Assembly: GCF_001643375.1 (NCBI RefSeq)
Contig: NZ_LSHB01000016.1
Coordinates: 1 to 64,000 of the forward strand
Length of the DNA: 64,000 nucleotides
Source: Chryseobacterium sp. FP211-J200
Lineage (GTDB): Bacteria; Bacteroidota; Bacteroidia; Flavobacteriales; Weeksellaceae
Direction: 5' to 3'
Part shown: positions 43,221-52,712 of the stretch, in pieces
Position numbering within the stretch: the first letter of the stretch is position 1
Layout: each line of letters starts with the position of its first letter
The notes under the pieces: generated by a model
The model's database searches: none
What the model saw: only the letters and a program-made list of their open reading frames with translations
What the model was told of the DNA's origin: nothing
Position numbers and translations under genes: made by a program

Positions 43221-44519
43221 TTATTGATTAGAAATCACCTTGAATTCTACACCAAGATTTTTCAGTTTATCTTCCAAATTATTGTAGCCTCTCAGAGCCA
43301 TTTCAACATTATTGATCGTGGACTCACCTTTCGCTAACAATGCTGCCATTACTACGGCCATGCTACCACGTAGATCGGTAGAATCCGCTTCAGCAGGAAT
43401 AATTTCTTTGCCTCCAAAAATCTTAATGGTGCCAGCTTTTGCATCTAATGCTTTAGGGTAGAATTTGTTCAACTCTTCGCAATATTTGATTCTCTCCGGA
43501 TATCTGTAGTCAAAAATCCTACTGATGCCGTTCGCATGCAATCCAAGTAAAGTATAGAAAGGCTGCATATCGGATATAATACCTGGATGCGTACCACAAG
43601 CCAATTCAAAAGGCTGGATATCGCCATTAACCAGACATTCTGGAGAGATGATGACGTTATTGGAATTTCGGTAAATTTCTATGCCGGCATGTTTGAGATG
43701 GATCAATGGAATCTCCATCATATCAAAAGGCACATCCTCAATAGTGATATTACCGCCTGAGATAATCCCGTAGACAATCCAGGTAATAGCTTCTATCCTA
43801 TCTGGGATAACAGGAAATAAAGTACCTCGTAGATATTTGGTTCCTTTCACCTTGATAAAACTATTTCCAACCACTTCGATATGAACTCCCAATCTTTTAA
43901 GAAAATCAATGAGACTGTTGACCTCTGGGCTGATGTAAGCGTTCTTGATCACAGTTTCACCCACAGCTATAGAAGCCGAAATAAGCGCATTTTCTGTACC
44001 TCCAATTGTAGAGATAGGAAAATCTATTTCTCCTGCTGTGAAGCCAGATGGCGCAGACACTTCTATGTAATTTTCTTTTTCCGTAATCGTTGCTCCAAGT
44101 TTTTCCCAAACCATCATATGGAGATCATAACCTCGATCTCCAATCTTACAGCCACCCGGATATGGAATTCTGGCTATCCCAGTTTTTTTTATCAAACCTG
44201 GAACGAGCAGATAGGTTGTTCTAATAGGATAATTATAATCTTCTAAAATAGAACTAGTGATACTACCACTGTCAATCGTCAACTCTTCTTTGTCTGTATC
44301 TACAGTAATATTACCTCCTGATTTCCTAATAAAATCAATTTTGTATTGTGCATCTACAAGCTGAGTAGGAAAATTTGAAAGTGTAACCTCTTCATCAGAG
44401 ATCAGTGCTGCTGCCAATAGTCGGGTGCTTGCATTTTTTGCGCCACTTACGCGAACCTTACCTTGGGGAATTTGACCCCCTCTGATTTTTGCTGTCAGGT
44501 TATTTCTTATAATATCCAT
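43221..44519 (-). CDS. murA: UDP-N-acetylglucosamine 1-carboxyvinyltransferase (MurA)
   Basis: A 432-aa EPSP-synthase-fold enzyme with all key MurA residues. It has Lys28-Asn29 in SGAKNA, the PEP-binding Cys124 in PGGCKIGDR (fosfomycin target; E. coli Cys115), the catalytic Asp317 in IISDMQ, Arg384 in TDLRGSMA and Arg410 in ALRGYNNLEDKL. It transfers enolpyruvate from PEP to UDP-GlcNAc. Together with the adjacent MurB it would make UDP-MurNAc. The pair stands between the ABC exporter and the acyltransferase, pointing to a lactyl-sugar in the exported glycan. Identity is firm; the glycan role is inferred. Confidence 0.92.
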   Translation of the reverse strand: MDIIRNNLTAKIRGGQIPQGKVRVSGAKNASTRLLAAALISDEEVTLSNFPTQLVDAQYKIDFIRKSGGNITVDTDKEELTIDSGSITSSILEDYNYPIRTTYLLVPGLIKKTGIARIPYPGGCKIGDRGYDLHMMVWEKLGATITEKENYIEVSAPSGFTAGEIDFPISTIGGTENALISASIAVGETVIKNAYISPEVNSLIDFLKRLGVHIEVVGNSFIKVKGTKYLRGTLFPVIPDRIEAITWIVYGIISGGNITIEDVPFDMMEIPLIHLKHAGIEIYRNSNNVIISPECLVNGDIQPFELACGTHPGIISDMQPFYTLLGLHANGISRIFDYRYPERIKYCEELNKFYPKALDAKAGTIKIFGGKEIIPAEADSTDLRGSMAVVMAALLAKGESTINNVEMALRGYNNLEDKLKNLGVEFKVISNQ

Positions 44520-44520
44520 A

Positions 44521-46329
44521 TTAATTTTCTAATGCTATGTTTTGATACTGGATCATTCTGCTGAACTTCGGCGATATTGATTTTAATTCTTCGAAATCTC
44601 CTACCGCTTCTATCCTTCCTTTTTCTAACAGACAGATCTTATCCGCCGTCTTTATTGTTGATAATCTGTGTGCAATGACAATAATCGTGTATTGGCCATG
44701 AAGCTCATTAATACTATCTTGAATAAAGTTTTCAGTTTCTGAATCCAAAGCAGAAGTTGCTTCGTCCATTACCAAGATATCTACTTCTTTGAACAATTCT
44801 CTAGCTATTGTTATTCTTTGTTTTTGACCACCTGAGATCAGTAGTCCATTGTCTCCTAGTTGGGTATCTTCTTTCTCAGATAGATCCTCCATAAAATCTG
44901 TCAAAGAAACTTTTTCCATAATATTATGGAATTTAGTCAAATTTTCTTGAGTCTTTGGAGCCCAGAATGTTACATTATTGTAAATATTATCGTTATATAT
45001 GACAGGCTCTTGTGTAATATAACCTATCTTCTTTCTGAAACTATCCAGATCAAAATCATTATACGATTTGTCATCTATTTTAATCTCTCCAGAAACAGGC
45101 GATATCAGGCTTACAATGAGATTAGCAATTGTTGATTTTCCAGAACCACTTTCTCCAACAAAGGCAATGGTCTCATTTTTTTTGATATGTAAATTGATAT
45201 CCGATAAAACCTTTCTTTCCCCATAGGAGAAAATTACATTATTTAAATTAATGCCAGCATGAAAGCCATTATACTTTTCTTTATTGTTGAATGATTCTTC
45301 ATTCTCTTTAAGTTGGGAATTAAATTGACTAATAGATTCTATAGATCCAACATTTTGCATAAAGCTTTGCCAGCTGCTTTGCACACCCATTAATCCGTTC
45401 AATGCTCTATAAAACAATAACAAAGCTAAAATTATTGAGCCTAAAGTAGCATCCATCCAATAGACCTGAATTAAAATAGCACCTGAAATAATGACCATTA
45501 AAATAGGTTCCCTAACACTTGCGGTAATAGCTTGGTTTTTTCCAATTCGTCTGTTCATCATTTCTATATCTTTCATTACATCAACTATTTTATTGGTGTA
45601 CAAACTAAACCCGGCGGTAGATTTTAGGTATTTGAAAGATTGAATTGCTTGAATAATATACCCACTAAAAAGATTACCTCTTTTGGACATCAGAATCGAA
45701 GTCTCTTTAATAAGCTTATTAAGTTTTTTAAATATCATATTCGATAAAAAACCACCAACAATGATAAACATTGCAAATTGCCAATTTGCAATAAATGCCA
45801 AAACAACATATGTACTTAGTAAAATAATAGCTTTGGAGGTATTCAAAAATTGAATCATCGCATTTAAGTTTTTACCAACTTCTGCTGTAACGGTATTCTG
45901 TATAATCCCAGAATCGACCTTTAAAAAACCTTTGTAACTTAAATTTTTAAGAAGGTTAATTTGATTCAGACGTAATGACACCATATATTTCTGTCGTAAA
46001 TCGACCTGCTCCATCGTGAGGATATAGTTTAATAAGCCCTTCAAAGTAAATATGATAACGATAAGTAGTAGAATTGTTAAAAGATTTACAGGAATACCCA
46101 TAGCTTTATATCCATCTAAAACAAAAGTCATCCCACCTAGACTTTCGTTTTTATCTGCCGACTGTCCTCCGCTTACCATTTGTAGCAATGGAATAAATAA
46201 AGCTAGACCAATACCGTCAAATAAGCCCAAAAGAGTCGATAATAAAATATTAAAAATGAGTTTGAAACCCATCGCTCGATAGAAATACTTAAAGTATCCA
46301 AAAGGCGTATGTGAAATTTTATCAGCCAT
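44521..46329 (-). CDS. ABC transporter, fused permease and ATPase (MsbA/PglK type)
   Basis: A 602-aa half-transporter. The N-terminal six-helix exporter domain spans about residues 15-330. The ATPase domain has Walker A FVGESGSGKSTIANL (about 391-405), signature ISGGQKQRITIAREL (about 502-516; ISGGQ instead of LSGGQ), Walker B VDILVMDEATSALD and H-loop VIAHRLSTIKTAD. In a polysaccharide locus that lacks Wzx, it is the likely flippase for the lipid-linked repeat unit, as PglK is for Campylobacter heptasaccharide. It lies 1 bp from murA. Confidence 0.9.
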   Translation of the reverse strand: MADKISHTPFGYFKYFYRAMGFKLIFNILLSTLLGLFDGIGLALFIPLLQMVSGGQSADKNESLGGMTFVLDGYKAMGIPVNLLTILLLIVIIFTLKGLLNYILTMEQVDLRQKYMVSLRLNQINLLKNLSYKGFLKVDSGIIQNTVTAEVGKNLNAMIQFLNTSKAIILLSTYVVLAFIANWQFAMFIIVGGFLSNMIFKKLNKLIKETSILMSKRGNLFSGYIIQAIQSFKYLKSTAGFSLYTNKIVDVMKDIEMMNRRIGKNQAITASVREPILMVIISGAILIQVYWMDATLGSIILALLLFYRALNGLMGVQSSWQSFMQNVGSIESISQFNSQLKENEESFNNKEKYNGFHAGINLNNVIFSYGERKVLSDINLHIKKNETIAFVGESGSGKSTIANLIVSLISPVSGEIKIDDKSYNDFDLDSFRKKIGYITQEPVIYNDNIYNNVTFWAPKTQENLTKFHNIMEKVSLTDFMEDLSEKEDTQLGDNGLLISGGQKQRITIARELFKEVDILVMDEATSALDSETENFIQDSINELHGQYTIIVIAHRLSTIKTADKICLLEKGRIEAVGDFEELKSISPKFSRMIQYQNIALEN

Positions 46330-46408
46330 TATTATTAAACATAAAAAAAATTAAATAAATAACTTACATTATTGACTAAAAATTATTAAAATAAGAATTA
46401 TAATCTTT

Positions 46409-48733
46409 TTATGATTTTTTCTTTGTAAACAAAGACCTTAATTTTGATTTAGGCTTGTTGTAAGAATAATAGCCATAACCATACTTATATCCATATTTAG
46501 AATATTCAGGCTTTACATTATTAAGTACAAACACCATATTTTGGATTTGATTATCCTTTCTGAAACTTTGTGCAAATGACAGCATCTCATTATCCGAAAA
46601 TTCTGATTTCACTGTATATATTACCAGATCAGCAATATCTACCAAATGCATAGAATCACTCACCAGCATCACCGGTGCAGAATCCATAATGATGTAATCA
46701 TAATCTTTCTTAAGGAGCAAAATCATATCATCGAACTTCCTCATATCCAGAAGGTCATTTGGATTAGGTGCTTTTGCCCCACTAAACAAGACATCCAAAT
46801 TCTTATCTAAACCAGAGTTTGTAATAAAATCATGAACAGTCTCATGACTTGAAACCAAATAATCCGTAAGTCCTTTCGTTTTTTTACTTATGAAACGGTG
46901 AAGCTGCGGGTTACGGATATCTGCCCCGATCAATAATACTTTACCACTACCGGAAAGGCTCAGGGCTGTATTCATTGAAATGGTGGTCTTACCTTCACCT
47001 TTTACTGATGATGTTACTAGTATCACCCCACCTTTGTCAATTTCTTTTGCTCGAAGAATAAATTTTATATTGGATGTCAGGATCCGGAATGATTCTGCAA
47101 AAATAGAAAAGTCATTTTTTTCTATCAATGTTTTTCCACTTTCTTCAAATGGTATCTCTGAAATCACCGGAATATTAGGAACTAAATTCTGAATATCATC
47201 TTTCGTTCTGACTTTAACATCTAGTATCCTGATAAAGAAAATGATTGCCAAAGGAAAGAAGAATCCAACGATCAGTGATGCTGTTTTAATTTGACTGTAA
47301 TTAGGTGTCACAACTCCAGTCGTATAAGCAGGATTTACCACTTTTGTCTTTGGCGCTGTAACAGCCAAAGTAATTGCATTTTCCTCACGCTTCTGTAATA
47401 GATAAAGATATAAGGATTCTTTTAGATTTCTTTGTCTTTCTATATTTCTAAAGGTTCGTTCTTGCGTGGGATATTTGTAGATAGAGGCCTTGTCTTCGCC
47501 CATTTCATAATTGGTCTGCCCCAATCTTTTCTGGATCTGTGCACGACTTTCCTGTATATTTTTACGAATGGCCACTCCCAGCTCTGCAAGTTCCTTATCG
47601 AAGGCCTTAATTGCGGGATTGGCCGTGGTTGCCTGCTTCAGTGTTCTTTTTTTTGTCAACAGTAACTCATTGTATTGTGACAAAAGTGTTTCGGTTGCGC
47701 CAGGAAGACCTAGCCCTGTTGGAAACAACTGCTCTTTGCCGGAATCAGCCAAAGTCGAAACCGCATTCAAAACCTCTAACTGAGCAGATTGATTAAATAT
47801 ATTTTCAACATTACCAGTCAAGCGATTGACAGCAATACCCGCTTGTACATCAAGATCTGTGATCTTATTGGCTTTTTTGAAATTCTCCTTATCTCCTTCT
47901 ATTTTTTCGAGATCATGGGAGATCAATCCTAAACGGCTGTCAATAAACTCAGCAGAATTCTGAGCTTCGATATTCTTATCATTTACTCCATCAATATTAT
48001 ACTGCCTCGCCAACTCATTGAGAATATCCTCTGACTTTTGTGGAATCGGGCCAACCAGACTAAGATCCATAAGCAAACCAGTTTGGACTTGAGCCTTTAC
48101 TCCAGACTCTAATCTTCGTACTACATTCTTCATTGAACCGAAGATGACTTTAAGCTTGTATGGACTGATCTTTGGTACTTTGTCAATAATCACAGTACCA
48201 AAGGGTAAGTTAGCTGGTCTTCCATACTGGAATCTATCCCCCGCCAATAACCTTCCTTCCGATAATTTATACGTATTTTGATCTACTGGTTCTATGTAGT
48301 ATGACGCCCCTGAAAATCCATCCTTTTCCTTGATGATCTGACCTTTGAAGGGTGACTTGTCATATAGCTCAACCTCTCTTATCTTTCCCTTTACAAAAAA
48401 ACTAACGTCAAGATTTAAATTCTTACCAACTCTTTGAAGTATCGGTTTCGATATAATAATAGCCGCCTCTCCTTGTAACTCATCACCATCACTAACGCCC
48501 ATCCCAAGACTCTTCAAATCACCTAAAGCACCTTTTCCGCCAGACGCTTCCTGAAATAGCAATGTGGTTTTTGATTGGTATTGTGGTTGTGTATATTTCA
48601 GATAAAAATACGCTGCCAAATAAAACACCACCATGCTCAGAATGATCCATGGCCAATATTTCAAAAAACGAATAATCTCTTTTTTGAAATTTATCTTTTT
48701 ATTGGGACTGAAGTCCTGGTCTAATAATTCCAT
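46409..48733 (-). CDS. Wzc-like polysaccharide co-polymerase and tyrosine kinase
   Basis: A 774-aa protein. It has a Wzz domain with the first membrane helix (WPWIILSMVVFYLAAYFYLK, about 30-49), a long periplasmic coiled-coil region (about 250-440), and a second helix with YSQIKTASLIVGFFFPLAII (about 480-500). A BY-kinase domain follows, with Walker A VKGEGKTTISMN (about 570), Walker A' LLIGADIRNPQ and Walker B YIIMDSAPV. The C-terminus holds a tyrosine cluster (YSKYGYKYGYGYYSYN) that would be autophosphorylated. It controls chain length and export together with the Wza-like lipoprotein gene 8 bp upstream. Confidence 0.93.
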   Translation of the reverse strand: MELLDQDFSPNKKINFKKEIIRFLKYWPWIILSMVVFYLAAYFYLKYTQPQYQSKTTLLFQEASGGKGALGDLKSLGMGVSDGDELQGEAAIIISKPILQRVGKNLNLDVSFFVKGKIREVELYDKSPFKGQIIKEKDGFSGASYYIEPVDQNTYKLSEGRLLAGDRFQYGRPANLPFGTVIIDKVPKISPYKLKVIFGSMKNVVRRLESGVKAQVQTGLLMDLSLVGPIPQKSEDILNELARQYNIDGVNDKNIEAQNSAEFIDSRLGLISHDLEKIEGDKENFKKANKITDLDVQAGIAVNRLTGNVENIFNQSAQLEVLNAVSTLADSGKEQLFPTGLGLPGATETLLSQYNELLLTKKRTLKQATTANPAIKAFDKELAELGVAIRKNIQESRAQIQKRLGQTNYEMGEDKASIYKYPTQERTFRNIERQRNLKESLYLYLLQKREENAITLAVTAPKTKVVNPAYTTGVVTPNYSQIKTASLIVGFFFPLAIIFFIRILDVKVRTKDDIQNLVPNIPVISEIPFEESGKTLIEKNDFSIFAESFRILTSNIKFILRAKEIDKGGVILVTSSVKGEGKTTISMNTALSLSGSGKVLLIGADIRNPQLHRFISKKTKGLTDYLVSSHETVHDFITNSGLDKNLDVLFSGAKAPNPNDLLDMRKFDDMILLLKKDYDYIIMDSAPVMLVSDSMHLVDIADLVIYTVKSEFSDNEMLSFAQSFRKDNQIQNMVFVLNNVKPEYSKYGYKYGYGYYSYNKPKSKLRSLFTKKKS

Positions 48734-48741
48734 GTGAACAA

Positions 48742-49524
48742 TTAACGTGAAAATCTAATAACTAAAGCCACTAAACTTAAGCCTACTGCCAAAAGTTGTA
48801 AGAACAAGGCTCTATTAGGATTCGTTGTATTGGCTGCAATCTGAGCATTTCTATCCGGTTCTACATAGAGAATATCATTTTGCTGTAAATAATAATAAGG
48901 CGAATTCACGATGCTGGCATCAGAAAAATCTATAGCTACCAGGGTATCTTTCTGTGTTTCTTCAGAATATCTCAACAGTTTTACGTTTGTTCTATCTGCC
49001 GCTGGATTCATATCGCCAGCCAAGGCTATCGCTTGGAAGAGATTAAGCTTTTCCTTGTTGGTGGTCTTTTGCCCAGGACTTCCCACCGCTCCCAAAATAC
49101 TGACGCTGAAATTTGTCAATTTGATATCCACCCTTGGATCTGTCAAATAGACCTTTAAGCGTTCCTCAATATCAGTTTCCAGCTGCTTCTTTGTCATTCC
49201 CAAACAATACACCCGTCCTAATACAGGCATCACGACATAACCTTCCGGAGAAACCGTATATTGCCCATCAGCACCCGCATTACCCTCTTGGTTGGGATCG
49301 TTGGTTGTTGCCATTGAAGTTAAATTGAAAGGCTTAACCGCTATCTCGTCAAAAGCGGACACTTTGATATCCAAAACATCCGCTTCTTTAATTTTCAGCC
49401 CAGTATATCTGGCTTGGCTAACTTCCTGCTCGAAGTTGTGATTGCTCATGTAGATCATGTTCTCTTTGGGCTTACAAGAACAAGCCAAAAAGAATATCAG
49501 CAATAGAAATATTTGTTTCTTCAT
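48742..49524 (-). CDS. Wza-like polysaccharide export lipoprotein
   Basis: From MKKQIFLLLIFFLACSCKPK (260 aa) the protein has a lipoprotein signal with a LACSC lipobox. A polysaccharide export domain follows (LKIKEADVLDIKVSAFDEIA, about 50-70; YTVSPEGYVVMPVLGRVYCL, about 95-115), then an SLBB-type soluble ligand-binding beta-grasp (VSILGAVGSPGQ, about 150). It ends in a C-terminal membrane helix (NRALFLQLLAVGLSLVALVI). It forms the outer-membrane export channel partner of the BY-kinase. An upstream ATG adding seven residues is less likely because it would precede the lipobox signal. Confidence 0.9.
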   Translation of the reverse strand: MKKQIFLLLIFFLACSCKPKENMIYMSNHNFEQEVSQARYTGLKIKEADVLDIKVSAFDEIAVKPFNLTSMATTNDPNQEGNAGADGQYTVSPEGYVVMPVLGRVYCLGMTKKQLETDIEERLKVYLTDPRVDIKLTNFSVSILGAVGSPGQKTTNKEKLNLFQAIALAGDMNPAADRTNVKLLRYSEETQKDTLVAIDFSDASIVNSPYYYLQQNDILYVEPDRNAQIAANTTNPNRALFLQLLAVGLSLVALVIRFSR

Positions 49525-49571
49525 TTTAAGTCTGCAAAAGTACAAAAAACTTTCACAGTAATATTTTAACG

Positions 49572-50228
49572 TTAATACGACTCCCCTAAGTAATAACTAA
49601 CGCCAATTGCCAGGAATCTATTGTATGTGGTCTGAGCTGTGTAATCTGGGTAGATCTTTGCAAAGCCTCTATCAAATCTAATAAACACCTCCAAAGACTC
49701 AGCCACCTTAGCACCTGCCTTCACAGAAAGTCCGTAACTGAATTTATTCATTCTCTGACCCAGACCAAATAATTTTGGATCTTTTCCAGCAGCCAAGGCT
49801 TCATTTACCGCATTCCCTTCATCTGTTTTCTCGCTTGCCAAAAACTCCAATTTGGGACCCGCCATAAAGTAAATATCGCCTTTGTAGCCTTGATTCTTTA
49901 GATAATATTTGATATAAAGTGGTACGCCTACATAGACATTGCTGTACTTTTGGTAGTTGATCTTATCCTCGTTCCAATCACCTTTCTCACCCATGGTGTA
50001 AACTTCCAACTGCGGTGTGAAATACAACCAAGCAGAGTCATAGATGTCATTTGGCACCAATGCAAAGTCTGCAAAAACCCCAATATTACCACCCCAAGCA
50101 GGTTTTCCAACGCCATGGATCCCAGGCATTGAGCTTTTATGCACACTCCCCGTCACACCATACTTTATAGACTGCGCACCTACAAACCCAAACAACAAGA
50201 GCGTGTATATAAGAATAAGTTTTTTCAT
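49572..50228 (-). CDS. PorT-like outer-membrane beta-barrel protein
   Basis: A 218-aa protein with a signal peptide (MKKLILIYTLLLFGFVGAQ) and the strand pattern of an OMP_b-brl_2 barrel (YGVTGSVHKSSMPGIHGVGK; VPLYIKYYLKNQGYKGDIYF; FLAIGVSYYLGESY). It leads the polysaccharide locus 47 bp upstream of the wza-like gene and may be cotranscribed with it, although the barrel is also common as a lone gene. Role unknown. Confidence 0.82.
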   Translation of the reverse strand: MKKLILIYTLLLFGFVGAQSIKYGVTGSVHKSSMPGIHGVGKPAWGGNIGVFADFALVPNDIYDSAWLYFTPQLEVYTMGEKGDWNEDKINYQKYSNVYVGVPLYIKYYLKNQGYKGDIYFMAGPKLEFLASEKTDEGNAVNEALAAGKDPKLFGLGQRMNKFSYGLSVKAGAKVAESLEVFIRFDRGFAKIYPDYTAQTTYNRFLAIGVSYYLGESY

Positions 50229-50328
50229 GAACTTTAAATTGAGCTAATTTGGGACGAAATTATGAATTTTTTATTTATTTTAAGAAAATAATTTGTTTTT
50301 GATGTGTTAATTACAATATTAATTTAAT

Positions 50329-50805
50329 TTAACTTTGAATATCCTGATTATTAAAAACTTCCAAGATCACGTCATATTCGTAGCCTTTGGACATCAAATG
50401 TCTGATCGTTTTGCTTTTCTTCTGGTAGTCCTTCAAACCTTTTTGGGTGGAGAAATAATTTTGATAAAGCTTGGCCAGGGTTTTTTCATAATCCTCTTCG
50501 TAGATCTCATCCATAGAATTTGAGATCAATTTTTCATTGATCCCTTTTTGCTTCAGATTCATCCTGATCTTGTTCCTTCCCCACTGCTTGATATAGAACT
50601 TCCCTCGAATATAGCTTCTCGTGAAACGTTCTTCATTCAGATAATTCTCTTTCATCAAGTAGAGAAAGATCTCATCTTTCGCTTCCGGAATCAGTAAAAA
50701 ATCTCTCATCTTCTGCTCTACCTCAGCATGACAACGGTCTTGATAGACGCAGTAGTTGACCATCTTTTGTTTGATCTCGTCAAAAGTGTAGGATTTCTTT
50801 TCCAT
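50329..50805 (-). CDS. recX: Regulatory protein RecX
   Basis: A 158-aa protein with the three-helix RecX repeats: YCVYQDRCHAEVEQKMRDFL (about 17-37), YLMKENYLNEERFTRSYIRG (about 49-68) with KFYIKQWGRNKIRMNLKQKG, and KTIRHLMSKGYEYDVILEVF (about 133-152). RecX inhibits RecA filaments and ATPase activity. It is not next to recA here. The glyA terminator lies between it and glyA, so transcription is probably independent. Confidence 0.9.
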   Translation of the reverse strand: MEKKSYTFDEIKQKMVNYCVYQDRCHAEVEQKMRDFLLIPEAKDEIFLYLMKENYLNEERFTRSYIRGKFYIKQWGRNKIRMNLKQKGINEKLISNSMDEIYEEDYEKTLAKLYQNYFSTQKGLKDYQKKSKTIRHLMSKGYEYDVILEVFNNQDIQS

Positions 50806-50817
50806 TGGTATTCAAAC

Positions 50818-50850
50818 AAAAAAGAATGAACGAAATTGTCCATTCTTTTA
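50818..50850 (-). terminator. Intrinsic terminator of glyA
   Basis: The minus strand reads AAAGAATG...CATTCTTT as an 8-bp stem followed by a T run. It lies 21 bp past the glyA stop and upstream of recX. Confidence 0.75.
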
Positions 50851-50870
50851 TTGTCAAGTTTAAAATTTTA

Positions 50871-52139
50871 TTAATAATTGAAAAGTGCGTGACCCTCCAT
50901 CAATTCATTCACTTTCTTTTTAACTGAACCTAAAACTTCTTCATTCGTAATATTATCGACAACCTCTGAAATTAAATTAGCAATAGTTGCCATATCATTT
51001 TCTTTTAATCCTCTTGTTGTAATTGCTGCAGTTCCCAGTCTGATCCCGGAAGTTGTAAATGGCGATTTGTCATCAAATGGCACCATATTTTTATTACAAG
51101 TGATGTCTGCTTTTACCAATGCTTTCTCGGTCTCTTTTCCGTTCACATTCTTGTTACGAAGGTCGATCAACATCAAGTGGTTATCCGTTCCGCCGCTTAC
51201 AATTTCGAAACCGTTATCTACCATTGATTTTGATAATGCCTGCGCATTGGCCTTAACTTGCTTAGCATAAACTTCGAATTTAGAATCGATCGCTTCAGCA
51301 AATGCCACCGCTTTTGCACCAATCACATGCTCCAAAGGACCACCTTGGATTCCTGGAAAAACGGCGCTGTCCAAAACGGCACTCATCAGTTTCGTTTCGC
51401 CTTTTGGTGTTTTGTGCCCGTAGGTATTTTCGAAATCTTTTCCTAGCATGATCATTCCTCCTCTCGGACCTCTCAAGGTTTTATGCGTTGTAGTCGTCAC
51501 CACGTGGCAATGTGCAAATGGGTCATTTAAAAGTCCTTTTGCAACCAAACCAGCCGGATGTGCAATATCTGCCCAAAGTGTAGCCCCAATTTCGTCTGCC
51601 ACTTCTCTAAACTTGGCATAATCCAAATCTCTGGAGTAAGCTGAGAATCCAGCGATCAACATTTTTGGTCTTTCTCTCAAAGCCACTTCTCTCATCTGGT
51701 CATAATCGATCAGACCAGTTTCTCTTTGAACACCGTAAGAACAAACTTCATATTGAATTCCGGAGAAATTGACTGCAGAACCGTGCGTCAAATGTCCTCC
51801 CATAGAAAGGTCCATTCCCATCACTTTATCGCCGGGCTTCAAAATGGAAAGGTAGATGGCCGCATTGGCCTGAGAACCAGAATGTGGCTGTACATTCACA
51901 TAATCCACGCCGAAAAGCTCTTTGGCTCTATCGATCGCTAATTGCTCTACTTGATCCACCACTTCGCAACCGCCGTAATAACGTCTGCCAGGATAGCCTT
52001 CTGCATATTTGTTGGTTAGTACACTTCCCATCGCCTTCATCACATTTTCGGAAACAAAATTTTCCGAAGCGATCAATTCGATTCCGTGGGTTTGTCTTTC
52101 TCTTTCTTTTTCAATGAGGTCAAAGATCGGGTCTTGCAT
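50871..52139 (-). CDS. glyA: Serine hydroxymethyltransferase
   Basis: A 422-aa PLP enzyme with [19 protein letters not shown] (about 10-28), [20 protein letters not shown] (about 49-68), and the PLP-lysine motif [15 protein letters not shown] (about 214-228). It also has the mid-domain [17 protein letters not shown]. It interconverts serine and glycine, passing the hydroxymethyl group to tetrahydrofolate, and is the main one-carbon source. It appears to be a single transcription unit with its own -7 box and terminator. Confidence 0.97.
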   Translation of the reverse strand: MQDPIFDLIEKERERQTHGIELIASENFVSENVMKAMGSVLTNKYAEGYPGRRYYGGCEVVDQVEQLAIDRAKELFGVDYVNVQPHSGSQANAAIYLSILKPGDKVMGMDLSMGGHLTHGSAVNFSGIQYEVCSYGVQRETGLIDYDQMREVALRERPKMLIAGFSAYSRDLDYAKFREVADEIGATLWADIAHPAGLVAKGLLNDPFAHCHVVTTTTHKTLRGPRGGMIMLGKDFENTYGHKTPKGETKLMSAVLDSAVFPGIQGGPLEHVIGAKAVAFAEAIDSKFEVYAKQVKANAQALSKSMVDNGFEIVSGGTDNHLMLIDLRNKNVNGKETEKALVKADITCNKNMVPFDDKSPFTTSGIRLGTAAITTRGLKENDMATIANLISEVVDNITNEEVLGSVKKKVNELMEGHALFNY

Positions 52140-52156
52140 TTTAGATTTATTTTTGT

Positions 52157-52164
52157 CAAAAATA
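52157..52164 (-). promoter_or_regulatory. Putative -7 box for glyA
   Basis: The minus strand reads TATTTTTG (TAnnTTTG) 17 bp before the glyA ATG. Confidence 0.45.
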
Positions 52165-52302
52165 AGAAATTCTGAAGATATTTTTATAACTTTCGCCGAT
52201 TAACATTTAGTTAATATAATTTGACATCTTTTGGAAATTCAAACTTTCATTAGTGTGATGCAATAACATATGACCTTAAAAAAAATAATAAATATCTACA
52301 AT

Positions 52303-52599
52303 ATGAATTCTAAGAAAAAATATAAAAAAGAGCTTCTGAAATCTTTAAAATATATGGAAGCGGCGGAAAGCACTTCTCTGAAGGTGATGACCAACCTTAT
52401 GCTTTTGAAAGAGTTAAAGGAAAACAACATCAGTTTCAAAAAAGGTGATGTCTTTTCTTTTGAAGACAACATCTTCGACTACAGTGAGGACAAAAATGTC
52501 CGCATTCTTGCCAAACTTCGTAAGAAAACGATGAAGGCGATGAACAAACTGGTTGAAAATAACAATTTCAAGGATAAAGAGCTTAAGTTTTTGGCTTAG
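52303..52599 (+). CDS. Hypothetical small basic protein
   Basis: A 98-aa lysine-rich protein starting MNSKKKYKKELLKSLKYMEA, largely helical with leucine/lysine periodicity, with one acidic patch (FSFEDNIFDYSEDKN). An in-frame ATG at 52270 would add 11 residues; I prefer the inner one, which fits the charge pattern better. No family recognised. It diverges from glyA and is followed by two terminator hairpins. Confidence 0.55.
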   Translation: MNSKKKYKKELLKSLKYMEAAESTSLKVMTNLMLLKELKENNISFKKGDVFSFEDNIFDYSEDKNVRILAKLRKKTMKAMNKLVENNNFKDKELKFLA

Positions 52600-52633
52600 G
52601 CCACCCCGTCAAAAATTCTTTGAATTTTCGTCG

Positions 52634-52656
52634 CCCCTCCAAGGGAGGGGAATTTT
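52634..52656 (+). terminator. Terminator hairpin after the 52303-52599 gene
   Basis: GCCCCTCC/GGAGGGG stem with a short AAG loop followed by AATTTTT, 35 bp downstream of the stop. Confidence 0.65.
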
Positions 52657-52668
52657 TGAAAAAAATTA

Positions 52669-52700
52669 ATTCCCTTCGAACTGAAGGGAATTTTTATTTT
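52669..52700 (-). terminator. Bidirectional terminator between convergent genes
   Basis: A perfect 9-bp stem ATTCCCTTC/GAAGGGAAT with a GAACT loop. T-rich tracts on both sides (TTTTATTTTT on plus, AATTAATTTTTTT on minus) let it serve both the 52303 gene and the DUF72 gene. Confidence 0.85.
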
Positions 52701-52712
52701 TCTTTGAATCGA

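Noticed and set aside
43881-44246. 121-aa plus-strand ORF inside murA
   Set aside because: Antisense shadow of a strongly supported gene.
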